Origin: Sphingomonas pituitosa NBRC 102491
Lineage (GTDB): Bacteria; Pseudomonadota; Alphaproteobacteria; Sphingomonadales; Sphingomonadaceae
Assembly: GCF_001598435.1 (NCBI RefSeq)
Contig: NZ_BCYY01000015.1
Span: forward strand, 80,680 to 144,679
Direction of reading: 5' to 3'
DNA length: 64,000 bases
The translations under genes were made by a program, and so were the position numbers. Below the pieces are notes generated by a model. That model searched no databases, was not told the DNA's origin, and saw only the letters and a program-made list of their open reading frames with translations. Of this stretch, positions 52,348-61,405 are shown piece after piece (the first letter of the stretch is position 1; each line of letters starts with the position of its first letter).

Positions 52348-54714
52348 ATGAATCTTTGTTATGAGACGGGCGAATCGCGTCTTTTGCATGGTAAGATTTT
52401 CGTGGAAACCCCTGACAAATCAGTACAATTGTTCCGTATTGCCAATATGGTTGCAATGGCAACGATTGCATTTTACGCTCCACAGTCTTTTGCGCAGGCC
52501 AGCGGGGAGGTGGCCGCGGGGCTTGACGGGAGCCAGAGCAGAAACATTGAATTGGCTGACATTGTCGTCACTGCGCAGCGGCGCGGAGAAAACAGCCAGC
52601 GGGTGCCCGTCGCAATCCAGACCGTCACCGGGGAAGCGATCCGCGACGCCGGCTACAGCACCCTCACGGATCTCCAGTATCTCGCGCCGGGCCTGCAATA
52701 TGATCCGACCCAGGGCGCGGCATTCCAGATCCGCGGCGTAGGCACCACGTCGTTTGATTTCTCCAACGCAAAGTCGGTCAACGTCGTCGTCGACGACGTG
52801 GTAATGGACGGCCAGCGCGCCAATGGACTGATCGGCCTCGCGGACCTTGCGCACGCCGATGTCCTCATGGGGCCGCAGGGCACGGCGTTCGGCAAGAACT
52901 CCACCTCGGGCGTGATTGCGATCACGACCAACAGACCGTTGCTGAACACGACGTCGGTGCAGGCGAGCGCGAGCTTCGGGGCACACGACGACCGGATCCT
53001 GCATACCACGGTCAATCTCCCGCTGGGGGACAGGGCAGCGCTGCGCATCACCGGCTTCGATCAAGGACAGGACGGTTTCGGGCGGAACGTGACCCTGAAC
53101 AAGCTGGTAGGTTCGACGCATGATTATGGCGGCCGCGGCCGCCTATTGCTCCAGCCCAGTGATCGTTTTGATCTTCTGGTGTCGGGCGATTACGGCCATC
53201 ATTGGGACAGCAACGTCCGCACGCCGGTTTCCGGCCAGCCTGCTGCCGTGACCGCAATCCTGGGGTCGCTCGGCGTCACCCCCGGCCCCAGAAGCGCCGA
53301 TACCGCCGACGGGATCTACGGGCAGCTCGAGACCGAGGAATGGGGCGCCTCCGTGCGTGCGCATGCGAAGATCGGCAATCACGATCTCACGTCGATCAGC
53401 GCCTACCGCTACACCCGCTACAACAACGACACGCCCGCAAATCTGACGCCGATCGACCGGTTCGCCTACGTGCCCTACAATGTCGGCTACCTTCATACCG
53501 ACAAGGTAAGCCAGGAGGTCCATCTCGCCTCACCCGAAGGCGGTGTGGTCCAGTACCTGATCGGCCTCTTCTACAACCGACTGGAAGCCACCCAGACGCA
53601 GCTCCAATGGGCTACGCTGGGGGCCCCCGTTTTCACCAACGGAACCCCGACTCGTACGCTCTTCGCCGTCTCCGGCGCGATCGGCGCCACCGGCAATGCC
53701 TCGCTGTTCCGGGCCGTGAACGAAACCGCAGCGACATTCGGCGAGATCCGCATCACCCCGACGCGATGGTTCCATCTCAACGTGGGCGCGCGCTATAGCC
53801 ATGACGACAATGCTCAAGGTCTGAACCATGTGACGGTGGACCCGGTCCCGGTAATCGGCTTCGCCCCCAGGTTCGTCCCGACCAGCGCCCCGCCGGTACG
53901 TCCGTTCGGTCGCGTGACCGGCGACGATTTCTCCTTCCGGATCTCGCCCACCTTCCAGATCGCGCCGGAGTTAATGGTCTACGGCACCTACACGACGGGC
54001 TACAAACCCGCGGGCATCGCCTTCGTCGGCAACAAATATGATCCGTTCGCAGCAGAAACGGTAAAGGCCTGGGAAGTCGGCCTCAAATCCGAATGGTTCG
54101 GGCGGCGACTTCGCGTCAACATCGATCTCTTCCGATCCGACTTCACCAATTTTCAAGCGACTATCCTGACCCGGATACCGGACGGCGCAGGCGGCTCGCT
54201 TCTCGCTACCGCCATCGGCAATGCCGGCGGCCTGCGCAGCCAGGGCTTCGAGACCAGCATCGCGGCGCGGCCCACAGCGTCGCTATCGCTCACTGCGTCG
54301 GCGTCTTACACGGACGCGTACTTCACCGATTATCGCTTCGACGCGACGACGAACTATTCCAATACGCGCCTGCCGAATTCGCCGGCATTTTCCGCGACCA
54401 CGGCGGCAACCTACGAGCACGCACTCTCGGCCTCGCTGCGCCTGCGTGGGCATGCCGATTACGCCTACCGGAGCGGATCCTGGACCGTGGTGGGCCAGCC
54501 CGGCTACTCCTATGTCCCCGCTTTCGGCCTGACCAATGCGCGCGTCAGCATCCTGCACGCGCGCTCGGGCACCGAGATGGGCGTCTACGCGCGCAATCTG
54601 TTCGACACCTATTTCTCGACAGGCTGGCAGATCTATGGCGCGATCGGGTTGCTCCGTTACAGCGCACCCAACGCCCGCCGCACGGTGGGCGGTTTCGTGA
54701 GCATCCGCTTGTGA
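52348..54714 (+). CDS. TonB-dependent receptor linked to PI-PLC operon
   Basis: A TBDR of up to 788 residues: plug with DIVVTAQRRGENSQRVPVAI, FQIRGVGTTSFDFSNAKSVN and ADVLMGPQGTAFGKNSTSGV, and a barrel ending in VGGFVSIRL. The signal peptide is around NMVAMATIAFYAPQSFAQAS, so the working start is downstream of ATG 52348, possibly TTG 52429 or ATG 52447. No good ribosome site is visible, and the IS110 fragment upstream may have replaced the original leader. Its stop overlaps the next start by one base (TGATG), coupling it to a phospholipase-like gene. Confidence 0.88.
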   Translation: MNLCYETGESRLLHGKIFVETPDKSVQLFRIANMVAMATIAFYAPQSFAQASGEVAAGLDGSQSRNIELADIVVTAQRRGENSQRVPVAIQTVTGEAIRDAGYSTLTDLQYLAPGLQYDPTQGAAFQIRGVGTTSFDFSNAKSVNVVVDDVVMDGQRANGLIGLADLAHADVLMGPQGTAFGKNSTSGVIAITTNRPLLNTTSVQASASFGAHDDRILHTTVNLPLGDRAALRITGFDQGQDGFGRNVTLNKLVGSTHDYGGRGRLLLQPSDRFDLLVSGDYGHHWDSNVRTPVSGQPAAVTAILGSLGVTPGPRSADTADGIYGQLETEEWGASVRAHAKIGNHDLTSISAYRYTRYNNDTPANLTPIDRFAYVPYNVGYLHTDKVSQEVHLASPEGGVVQYLIGLFYNRLEATQTQLQWATLGAPVFTNGTPTRTLFAVSGAIGATGNASLFRAVNETAATFGEIRITPTRWFHLNVGARYSHDDNAQGLNHVTVDPVPVIGFAPRFVPTSAPPVRPFGRVTGDDFSFRISPTFQIAPELMVYGTYTTGYKPAGIAFVGNKYDPFAAETVKAWEVGLKSEWFGRRLRVNIDLFRSDFTNFQATILTRIPDGAGGSLLATAIGNAGGLRSQGFETSIAARPTASLSLTASASYTDAYFTDYRFDATTNYSNTRLPNSPAFSATTAATYEHALSASLRLRGHADYAYRSGSWTVVGQPGYSYVPAFGLTNARVSILHARSGTEMGVYARNLFDTYFSTGWQIYGAIGLLRYSAPNARRTVGGFVSIRL

Positions 54715-55895
54715 TGCGCACGATGCCCGTTCGGTTCTCCCCTGCCCTGGCCGCAATGGCCGGCCTGGCACTGCTCGCGACGGGCATGGCCTCGCCGGGC
54801 CGAGGCCAGAACGTCCCCAGGCCCGAAGCCAGCGAAATTCCGGAATCGACGCCGCTCAATCGCATTCAAGTGCTCGGCACGCACAACAGCTACTCGATCG
54901 GGATCGATCCGAGGGCGGCGGCGCTGCTGGATGCGCGCCTTCCATCGACGGGCAAGATACTGGCGCTCCTTCCACCGGACAAACGGCACGAGATCGCAAT
55001 CGCGCACCCGAACGACGTGCGCTTTTCCGAAGCGCTGAACTACCGGCATCCCAGCCTGACCCGGCAGCTGGACCTGGGCGTTCGCGCCCTGGAACTGGAT
55101 GTCCATGCCGATCCCAAGGGCGGCGCCTATGCCGATCCTGCCGTCTATCGACTCCTGCGCAGCCAAGGGATCGGCGACCTGCTGCCGTTCGACCCCGCTG
55201 CGCTTGCCGAGCCGGGGTTGAAAGTGCTGCACATCCCGGACATCGACGTTCGCAGCTCGTGCCCGACGTTCCGCCAGTGCCTGGCCGAGCTGAAGGCCTG
55301 GTCCGACGCACATCCGCGGCACATCCCCATCTTCGTGCTGGTGGAGGCCAAGGTACAGCCGCTGCCGATCCTGCCCGGCGCATCGCCCATACCGCCGTTC
55401 ACAAGCGCGGAATATGAGGAGATCGACCGGCTGATCGCAGCGGTGATCGGCCGCGATCGCCTGGTCACGCCCGACGACGTCCGGGGGTCGCGGGCGACGC
55501 TGGAAGAAGCGGTCCTGGCGGGCAACTGGCCGACCTTGGCGCGTGCGCGCGGAAAGTTCGTCTTCCAGCTGATCACCGCCACCGGGCATGATGGCGCGGC
55601 AGCATATCTACAGAATCATCCAGATCTGAAGGGACGACTGGCCTTTCTAGACTCCCAGCCCGGCCAGCCCCACGCTGCGTTCATTCTCGACGACAACGCG
55701 CTGGCCCGCGGCGCCGAAATCCACAGCGCGATCGCCAAGGGCTACATGGTGAGAACGCGGGCGGATGCAGCGTTCGCCACCAACGCGCAGATCGTTTCGA
55801 CCGATTTCGAGCAAGACGGCAACAACTATGGCACCCCCTATGTCGTGCAGCTTCCTGGCGGAGCGATCGCGCGCCTGGTGCCCCCCGCCCGCTGA
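54714..55895 (+). CDS. Exported Ca2+-dependent PI-specific phospholipase C-like enzyme
   Basis: A 393-residue exported protein (signal around ALAAMAGLALLATGMASPG). The N-terminal catalytic half has the TIM-barrel landmarks of the phosphatidylinositol-specific phospholipase C superfamily: VLGTHNSYSIG with the first catalytic histidine, LDLGVRALELDVHADPKGG with likely Ca2+ ligands, and LKVLHIPDIDV with the second histidine. The form matches the calcium-dependent bacterial PI-PLC group rather than the Bacillus type. It should cleave phosphoinositides or similar phosphodiesters outside the cytoplasm. It is translationally coupled to the preceding TBDR, which may import a product. Confidence 0.8.
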   Translation: MRTMPVRFSPALAAMAGLALLATGMASPGRGQNVPRPEASEIPESTPLNRIQVLGTHNSYSIGIDPRAAALLDARLPSTGKILALLPPDKRHEIAIAHPNDVRFSEALNYRHPSLTRQLDLGVRALELDVHADPKGGAYADPAVYRLLRSQGIGDLLPFDPAALAEPGLKVLHIPDIDVRSSCPTFRQCLAELKAWSDAHPRHIPIFVLVEAKVQPLPILPGASPIPPFTSAEYEEIDRLIAAVIGRDRLVTPDDVRGSRATLEEAVLAGNWPTLARARGKFVFQLITATGHDGAAAYLQNHPDLKGRLAFLDSQPGQPHAAFILDDNALARGAEIHSAIAKGYMVRTRADAAFATNAQIVSTDFEQDGNNYGTPYVVQLPGGAIARLVPPAR

Positions 55896-55939
55896 CCGGA
55901 ACGTCGTCACGGGTCCCATCCAATCAACAAGGCGTTCGC

Positions 55940-57202
55940 ATGAACTCACCCATTACGCCGGGCGGGAGGCGACGATCCCTGGTCGTCGGCTACGCGTCGG
56001 TACATCTCGGCATCAGCCTGCTTTGGGCGGGCGAGGAAATCCTGTGTCTCTACATCATGGTGCGGTTTCTCGCACTGCCCCCCGGTCTTGCGGGTGGGGT
56101 GTTTCTGGCGAGCGCGTTGGCCAATGCGTTCTGCGACGGCATGGTCGGCCGCGCGATCGTTCGCTTCGCCTGGCTGCGCAGGGCGATGCCATGGCTCTCC
56201 TGTCTGGCGATCCTCGCGGCATCGGCCGGCTTTGCCGCGCTGCCCCTGCTGGCACCGCACAATCCCTGGACCGCCACGCTGCTGCTGCTGATCTTCCGGC
56301 TTGGCTACAGCGTTGCGGACGTCCCGCATAACGGCCTTACCCGCCAACTTGCCGCGCACGGTGCCGACCTGATGGCGGCCCGGGTTCGCGCGATCGGTTC
56401 GGCGGTCGCAACCCTGGCGATAGGTTTGGTGGCGGCGCTGATTCAGGCCGGCTCTGGTAATGATCCCCATCGTGCGGCGATGCTGGCCGGCTGCGTGGCA
56501 TTGGCAGCGCTCGCTTTGATGACCCCGCTCCCGTTCCTTCTGCGCGGCGATAGTCTCCATATCGAGCCACCCGAAGCAGACCCTGCCCCGCGATGGTCCC
56601 CTGCCCTTTGGCGCTTTTGCGTCGCGACCATGCTGGGCCTCGCTCCGATCGCCGCGACGGCCAAGGCGTTGCTGCACATCGATGTCGTTGAAGGCGCCAT
56701 CGGGCCGCTGGCACTGCTTGTCGCCACGGTCGCCCGGCTGGGTGCGATATGGCTGTGGTCGCCGATCGCGGGCCGCATCGGCAGCAGGCAGGCGCTCGGC
56801 TGGGCCTACGCGGTCTGTGGAATGACCGCACTGCTTCTTCCCTGGACGAAGAGCATGGGAAATGCCGTAACCCTGTTACTCGCCTGGTTTGGCCTGGGGA
56901 GCGGCGGCGTCGCGTTCCTGAGTTGGGCCGTGTTGACCGACGCGATCAAGCGCGACGGCCAAAACGGCGCCGCGCGCTTTACCGCAGCGTTCAGTGTCTA
57001 CACCATGGCGACCAAGATCGCGCTCGGCCTAGCCGCGTTGCTGGTGGGGACTTGGCTGTCCTTCAGCGGCATCACCACGCATGCCGATCCCCACCAGTTC
57101 CTGATGCTCGGCCTGCTCGTCATGCTCGCCTGCAGCCTGGCAGGCGTCGCCATTGCCCGCGAACCCGGGCACACCCCTTCAAGCGGATTCCGCGATGCTT
57201 GA
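55940..57202 (+). CDS. MelB/GPH-like MFS sugar or polyol symporter
   Basis: A 420-residue, 12-helix transporter. Features include LFRLGYSVADVPHNGLTRQL between helices 3 and 4, which corresponds to the MelB/GPH 'DIPYWA/VPYNAL' region, and FLSWAVLTDAIKRDGQNGAARFTAAFS in the later half, the GPH-type D-x-x-R-G loop. These symporters move sugars, glycosides or polyols with a cation. Following a TBDR and a PI-PLC, it would fit uptake of the released headgroup (inositol or inositol phosphate-like). The 3' end overlaps the convergent tetR-type gene by 24 bases. Confidence 0.8.
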   Translation: MNSPITPGGRRRSLVVGYASVHLGISLLWAGEEILCLYIMVRFLALPPGLAGGVFLASALANAFCDGMVGRAIVRFAWLRRAMPWLSCLAILAASAGFAALPLLAPHNPWTATLLLLIFRLGYSVADVPHNGLTRQLAAHGADLMAARVRAIGSAVATLAIGLVAALIQAGSGNDPHRAAMLAGCVALAALALMTPLPFLLRGDSLHIEPPEADPAPRWSPALWRFCVATMLGLAPIAATAKALLHIDVVEGAIGPLALLVATVARLGAIWLWSPIAGRIGSRQALGWAYAVCGMTALLLPWTKSMGNAVTLLLAWFGLGSGGVAFLSWAVLTDAIKRDGQNGAARFTAAFSVYTMATKIALGLAALLVGTWLSFSGITTHADPHQFLMLGLLVMLACSLAGVAIAREPGHTPSSGFRDA

Positions 57203-58375
57203 CAGACGCCGCAACCGGGCAAGGTCCTCGATCTTCAGCCACCCCGGCCGATCGAAGCCGCCCCGCGCCTGCATCGACAGGAAATTACCGACGAGTATCA
57301 ACGCCGCGGACTGGACGGCGGCGGCGTCGATCGGGGCATCGGCCGATAACGCGGTACGCAGCGCCTCCCGCCCGTTTTCCGCCCGCCGTCGCCGCATATC
57401 CAACGCGAACGGCACAAGCTGCGGATCGCGCGCAGCCGCCAGGGCGATCGCGTGGGTCGACCGCATCAACGCCGCCCAGGACTGGTACCGCGCAGGCCCC
57501 GCATGCTCCTGCAGCTCATCCCGCATGTTCATCACGAGCGCGCCAAAGCCGGCGTCGAGAAGATCCGTGCGGGTGCGGAAATAATGTGCGACGCTGGAAT
57601 TCGAGACTCCCGCGCGCGCCGCAACCGCCCGATGCGATACCGCCGCAACCCCCTGCTCCGCAATGAGCGACGCGATCACCGCCGCCACTTCCGCGCGCTT
57701 GGTTCCGGCGGGCAGGTCGACCGGCAGCGGCGCTTCCGCACTCTCGCTGCCGGAAGCTGCCACGAGTTGCGAGAAATGCACGGACAGGCCGGCTTCGCCG
57801 GCCATCAACCGCGAGGCAAGGCGCTCGACGGTAGCCGCGCGGAGCAGTCGATAATCAGCATTGCTCCCGGCAGCGAGCGAGAATGGAAGTTCGTCGCGAA
57901 TGTAGTTCGCGATCGCACATCCGAAGATCCCCGCCTCCTCGGCAGGCAGATGCGACAGCAGCGCGTCTCGCCAGAAAGCATCCTGCGCGTCCAAGATCGC
58001 GGCCATCCCTGGATAGCCGCTGGGATTGGCGCCGGCTTCGAGCAACAACTCGCAACCGGCCAAAGCCGCCACGCGGCGCCCTTGGGACGCGTCTTCGAAC
58101 CACGTCGTGATGACCGCGGCAAGAACCGAGGGAACAGCCAGATTCAACGCGGTCACGCGCTGGCGCCAAATTGCCTGGGATTCCTGCTGGTCAAGATGTT
58201 CCCGCTCCAGCAACTGCTTGAGCAGCGCCGCCTTGTCGCCGATCCTGTAGCTGAGCGAACCCAGCGAGATCCCGACATCCTGCGCAATCGTGCGAAGACT
58301 GAGACCTCGCATACCTTCGGCAGCAATCCGCGCACGCGCCGCATCGATCAACTGCCGAACATGTGAATTGGTCAT
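57179..58375 (-). CDS. Double TetR-domain transcriptional regulator
   Basis: A 398-residue protein made of two TetR-like halves in one chain. The first helix-turn-helix lies near residues 5-50 (GMRGLSLRTIAQDVGISLGS, then YRIGDKAALLKQLL). The second lies near 245-285 (GVAAVSHRAVAARAGVSNSS, VAHYFRTRTDLLDA). Each is followed by a helical ligand-domain-like region. Ordinary TetR proteins are about 200 residues and bind DNA as dimers, so this fusion could act as an intramolecular pseudo-dimer with two ligand sites. It converges with the MFS gene and is the only regulator by the TBDR/PI-PLC/MFS unit. Confidence 0.85.
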   Translation of the reverse strand: MTNSHVRQLIDAARARIAAEGMRGLSLRTIAQDVGISLGSLSYRIGDKAALLKQLLEREHLDQQESQAIWRQRVTALNLAVPSVLAAVITTWFEDASQGRRVAALAGCELLLEAGANPSGYPGMAAILDAQDAFWRDALLSHLPAEEAGIFGCAIANYIRDELPFSLAAGSNADYRLLRAATVERLASRLMAGEAGLSVHFSQLVAASGSESAEAPLPVDLPAGTKRAEVAAVIASLIAEQGVAAVSHRAVAARAGVSNSSVAHYFRTRTDLLDAGFGALVMNMRDELQEHAGPARYQSWAALMRSTHAIALAAARDPQLVPFALDMRRRRAENGREALRTALSADAPIDAAAVQSAALILVGNFLSMQARGGFDRPGWLKIEDLARLRRLSSIAESA

Positions 58376-58546
58376 GTCAGCGTACCAATGCCGTCGTCCC
58401 GGCCGCGAGGCAATCCGTCATACGCACGAGGCAGGCACCCTGGTAAGCAAGCCCGATCATTTTCAGCTTTTTCCTGAATGGTCAGAAATGCAGGCGATGG
58501 AATTCGCGAACACATGCCCTTGTGCGGCACCCGATCTTTCTCCGGA

Positions 58547-59695
58547 CTAGCGATGGCGCGCGGCAGCGCCGCTACGGCTCAACAGTCCGAATAGGAGATC
58601 GTCATATTGGTCTGCCAGTGCGCGATTGGTCGCAAGGAAGCGCTGAATGCGGCGGCGCTGGCGATCGCGATAGGGCTGCCATTCGGCATCGTGCCGCGCA
58701 CAAACGTCAAGAATGTGGCTCCCGGCCACGTCCACTGCATTGTCTGGATAGTAATAGCCAAGATCCCGGATCAGTTGCGCATTGTGAATCAATGGAAATC
58801 CCTGCCAACAGCATTCGAGATAGAAATAGTTCAGCGGCAAGCCCCACTGGTGCGAAACCACGATATCCGTGTGGGCGCTGAGAAAATCTGGCGTGCGGAC
58901 GCGGCCAAGAAAGCCCGCCTTCCCCGCCTTCACGATGTCGAGATGCCGCATCATGCCGGCGAATTCGCGATCCGCCAGCGCCAGGTGCTCGCTGTTGGCG
59001 ACGTATAGCATCTCGAAGCTGTCGGGCGCGGCACGAAAGGCCCGCTCTGCCGCCAGGATCGGATAGAGGCAGAATTTGAGAACGTCGATGTTGGGCTCTA
59101 CCACCGCAAGTCTGCGGGGCCCACCGCGGGGACGGTACTCACCCCCATGCGGAAGCGCCGCAGCGACGCTTTCGATGGCCATCGGATCCCAGACGAACGG
59201 CACCTCGCGCACGGGACAGCGTCGAAACGTCTGCAGGAACGGCGCGGTCGTGCCCGTAATCTGCGGGATCGTCCATAGCTCGTCATATTCCTGGTTGATG
59301 AAGATCGAGTCCCACAACGGTCGCCCAAATATCATCGCCTCGATATTCTGGACATATTCCGGCCCGCAGCAATAACTGACGAGCTTCGTCTTCTGTTTTT
59401 TCAACCGCGCGGTCTGATCGGGCGAGATCTGGCCACCCAGCTCGATCAGCACGTGGAGTCCGTCGCAGCCATTGTCGAACGGGACGGTGGGGAACGCCGT
59501 CAGATCCCAAGGCAGCGCCGGCGTGACCGGAACGTCCGTAGTGTTGAGCAGCACCACATCGTGCGCCAAGGACGAGTTGCGCAGGAGCTTCGCCAGGAAC
59601 AATGCATTCTGCTTGATGCCGTTGCTCCAGAGAGTCTCGTCGGGCGCACGCAAGCCGATGGTGATGCCGATGCGAAGAGAGCGACGCGTCATCAT
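58547..59695 (-). CDS. DUF2827 family protein (glycosyltransferase-like), third copy
   Basis: A 382-residue member of the DUF2827 family. Family hallmarks: LRIGITIGLRAPDETLWSNG followed by IKQNALFLAKLLRNS, the acidic strand LHVLIELGGQI, VVEPNIDVLKFCLYPILAAE, SHQWGLPLNYFYLECCWQGF and PLIHNAQLIRDLGYYYPD. The layout is that of a GT-B-like two-lobe fold with a nucleotide-sugar-like C-terminal site (PLIHN...YYYPD), but no biochemical role is established. ATG 59695 shares one base with the stop of the upstream secreted-protein gene (TAATG), and GGGGGGA precedes it. It is the last gene of the adhesin-linked operon. Confidence 0.85.
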   Translation of the reverse strand: MMTRRSLRIGITIGLRAPDETLWSNGIKQNALFLAKLLRNSSLAHDVVLLNTTDVPVTPALPWDLTAFPTVPFDNGCDGLHVLIELGGQISPDQTARLKKQKTKLVSYCCGPEYVQNIEAMIFGRPLWDSIFINQEYDELWTIPQITGTTAPFLQTFRRCPVREVPFVWDPMAIESVAAALPHGGEYRPRGGPRRLAVVEPNIDVLKFCLYPILAAERAFRAAPDSFEMLYVANSEHLALADREFAGMMRHLDIVKAGKAGFLGRVRTPDFLSAHTDIVVSHQWGLPLNYFYLECCWQGFPLIHNAQLIRDLGYYYPDNAVDVAGSHILDVCARHDAEWQPYRDRQRRRIQRFLATNRALADQYDDLLFGLLSRSGAAARHR

Positions 59696-60249
59696 TATTC
59701 CCCCCAAGTGAGCGAAGCCTGCCGACGCAGGATGAGGCAGCCGCTATTGTTGCTGATGAGGCTGTACGTTTCGCCCGCCTGCTTTGGATTCTGATACACC
59801 ATGATTCCTGCAATCAGCTGGCCGGACGGAAATCCGGCGAGATCCGATGCCGCGACGGACGCACAATCGCGCGCCGCGAACGAGACGCGCTCGACCAGCA
59901 CGGCACAGCCTGCAGGCGCGGGAATCGCGGCGATCGTCAGGGCGGCGCGCAGCGTGCCGTTCCCCAGCCCGGTGAGCGAGAAGAAGGGCGCTTCGTCGGG
60001 CACCTTGCGGTCCCAGTCGACGATGATGTCCTGCATGGTGGCGCCGGCGGTCGCGCGTTGCGCAATGGCGCTGATCATCGGCAGGCAGCGCTTCACGCCC
60101 ACGGCTCTCGCCGCTGCCACCACCAACGGTTCCTTCGGTGGCGGCGCCTGGCGCTGTACGGCCGCAGCGACGTGTCCAGCGAGAAACCCGATCAGCGAAA
60201 GAGGCACGGCGACGGCCAGCCTGCCCAGCCAGATCCCCCGCCGGCTCAC
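59695..60249 (-). CDS. Membrane-anchored periplasmic protein within the DUF2827 operon
   Basis: A 184-residue protein starting with a basic stretch and one hydrophobic helix (WLGRLAVAVPLSLIGFLAGH), then a soluble domain with four cysteines (KRCLPM, AGCAVL, RDCASV, NSGCLIL) that probably form disulfides in the periplasm. No known domain is recognised. GTG 60249 overlaps the preceding DUF2827 stop (GTGA), and its TAA overlaps the next DUF2827 ATG, so translation is coupled on both sides. By analogy with small inner-membrane helpers of trimeric autotransporters (SadB, TpgA), it may assist surface display of the adjacent adhesin. This is inference only. Confidence 0.65.
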   Translation of the reverse strand: MSRRGIWLGRLAVAVPLSLIGFLAGHVAAAVQRQAPPPKEPLVVAAARAVGVKRCLPMISAIAQRATAGATMQDIIVDWDRKVPDEAPFFSLTGLGNGTLRAALTIAAIPAPAGCAVLVERVSFAARDCASVAASDLAGFPSGQLIAGIMVYQNPKQAGETYSLISNNSGCLILRRQASLTWGE

Positions 60250-61403
60250 GCCGCGCGCTTTCGGTCGACGATCGCCTGCAGCACCTCGCTATAGGTCGCG
60301 ACATTCGCTTCGGAGACCGGGTCCAGCTTCGCCAGCAATGCCTGGGCCTGCCGGCGATAGGCCTCCAGGTTGCGGTCATGCGCGGCCATCGCCTGCCGAA
60401 GTGCCAGCGCGCCATCTTCGGGATCGAAGCTGCCATAGCGGTATCCGCAGCCGTCGAGCAGATGCGAATTGTGAATCAGCGGGAACCCGCCGTAGAGCGC
60501 CTCGTAATAAAGATAGTTTTGCGCATTGTTCCAGTGATGGGAGACGATCGCGTCGGCGGACGGCCCCATCACGTGGAAAATCGGGAAGCGCGGCTCGAAG
60601 GTCGCAAGCCCCTGCCCCACCAGATCCATCGATCTGGCGTAGGTTATGAAATCCGGATGGTCCTTGATCTTGATGGCGTTGTACACAAGCAACTGCTCGA
60701 TCGCATTGGGGTCCTGCCGATAGGCGACGTCGCACAGCAGCAGCGGCAAATGGCAGGTCTTGACCGTGCAGATATTGGGCTCGAGCACGGCAAGGCGCCA
60801 GCGGCGGCGGCCCGGCTGATATTCGAAGGCGCCCGCCAGACCCGCGCTCTTGCGCCCGTGCTCGAGGATCATCGGATTCCACAGATGCTGCATCACGCGC
60901 ACGGGGGCTCGGGCGGCCGTGTGGTAATAGGCGCCGCACGTGTCCGCGAAGGCCGGCAGTGTCCAAATTTCGTCATAGGGTACCGGCGTCACGACCAGGC
61001 CCGGCGGCAGCTTGAAGACCATCCGCTCCATGTCGATGATGAAATCATTCGCCACCCGCATCCCGACGATGCTGCCGCCGCGTTCCGAGAATTGCTGTGC
61101 CCAGGCCGGGTTGAGCTGCGCGCTCAGTTCGATGATGACGTCCAGCTCGTTCATGGCCTCGCCCAGGTCGATGACCGGTGCCGGCGCCAGCTGCAGGAAG
61201 TCCCCTGCCTTGGCCGGATCGCCCGAGCCGCCGTTGACGATGAAGCAGCGCTCCACTGCTGGCGACTGGTTGAGCAGCATCACCAGGAAGTAGCAGTTCT
61301 GGAAAATGCCGTTTTCCCACAGGCTCTGCTCGCCGTCCCGAATGAACAGGGTCACCCCGACCTTCAGCCCCCGCTGGGCGGCACGCTTGCTCGCGCCGGA
61401 CAT
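60246..61403 (-). CDS. DUF2827 family protein (glycosyltransferase-like), second copy
   Basis: A 385-residue DUF2827 paralogue: LKVGVTLFIRDGEQSLWENG then IFQNCYFLVMLLNQSP, DVIIELSAQLNPAW, RLAVLEPNICTVKTCHLPLL, AIVSHHWNNAQNYLYYEALY and GGFPLIHNSHLLDG. It is soluble with no signal peptide, so it should work in the cytoplasm. It starts two bases after the stop of the first copy (TGAGCATG), with AAGGAAGG upstream. Similarity to the other two copies is strong in the motif blocks but low elsewhere, pointing to old duplication with specialisation. Confidence 0.87.
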   Translation of the reverse strand: MSGASKRAAQRGLKVGVTLFIRDGEQSLWENGIFQNCYFLVMLLNQSPAVERCFIVNGGSGDPAKAGDFLQLAPAPVIDLGEAMNELDVIIELSAQLNPAWAQQFSERGGSIVGMRVANDFIIDMERMVFKLPPGLVVTPVPYDEIWTLPAFADTCGAYYHTAARAPVRVMQHLWNPMILEHGRKSAGLAGAFEYQPGRRRWRLAVLEPNICTVKTCHLPLLLCDVAYRQDPNAIEQLLVYNAIKIKDHPDFITYARSMDLVGQGLATFEPRFPIFHVMGPSADAIVSHHWNNAQNYLYYEALYGGFPLIHNSHLLDGCGYRYGSFDPEDGALALRQAMAAHDRNLEAYRRQAQALLAKLDPVSEANVATYSEVLQAIVDRKRAA

Positions 61404-61405
61404 GC

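Noticed and set aside
58456..58480. Weak dyad TTCAG-CTTTTTC-CTGAA as operator of the double TetR gene
   Set aside because: Arms of only five bases in an AT-rich patch about 80-100 bases upstream. No second copy was found, so not listed as a feature.
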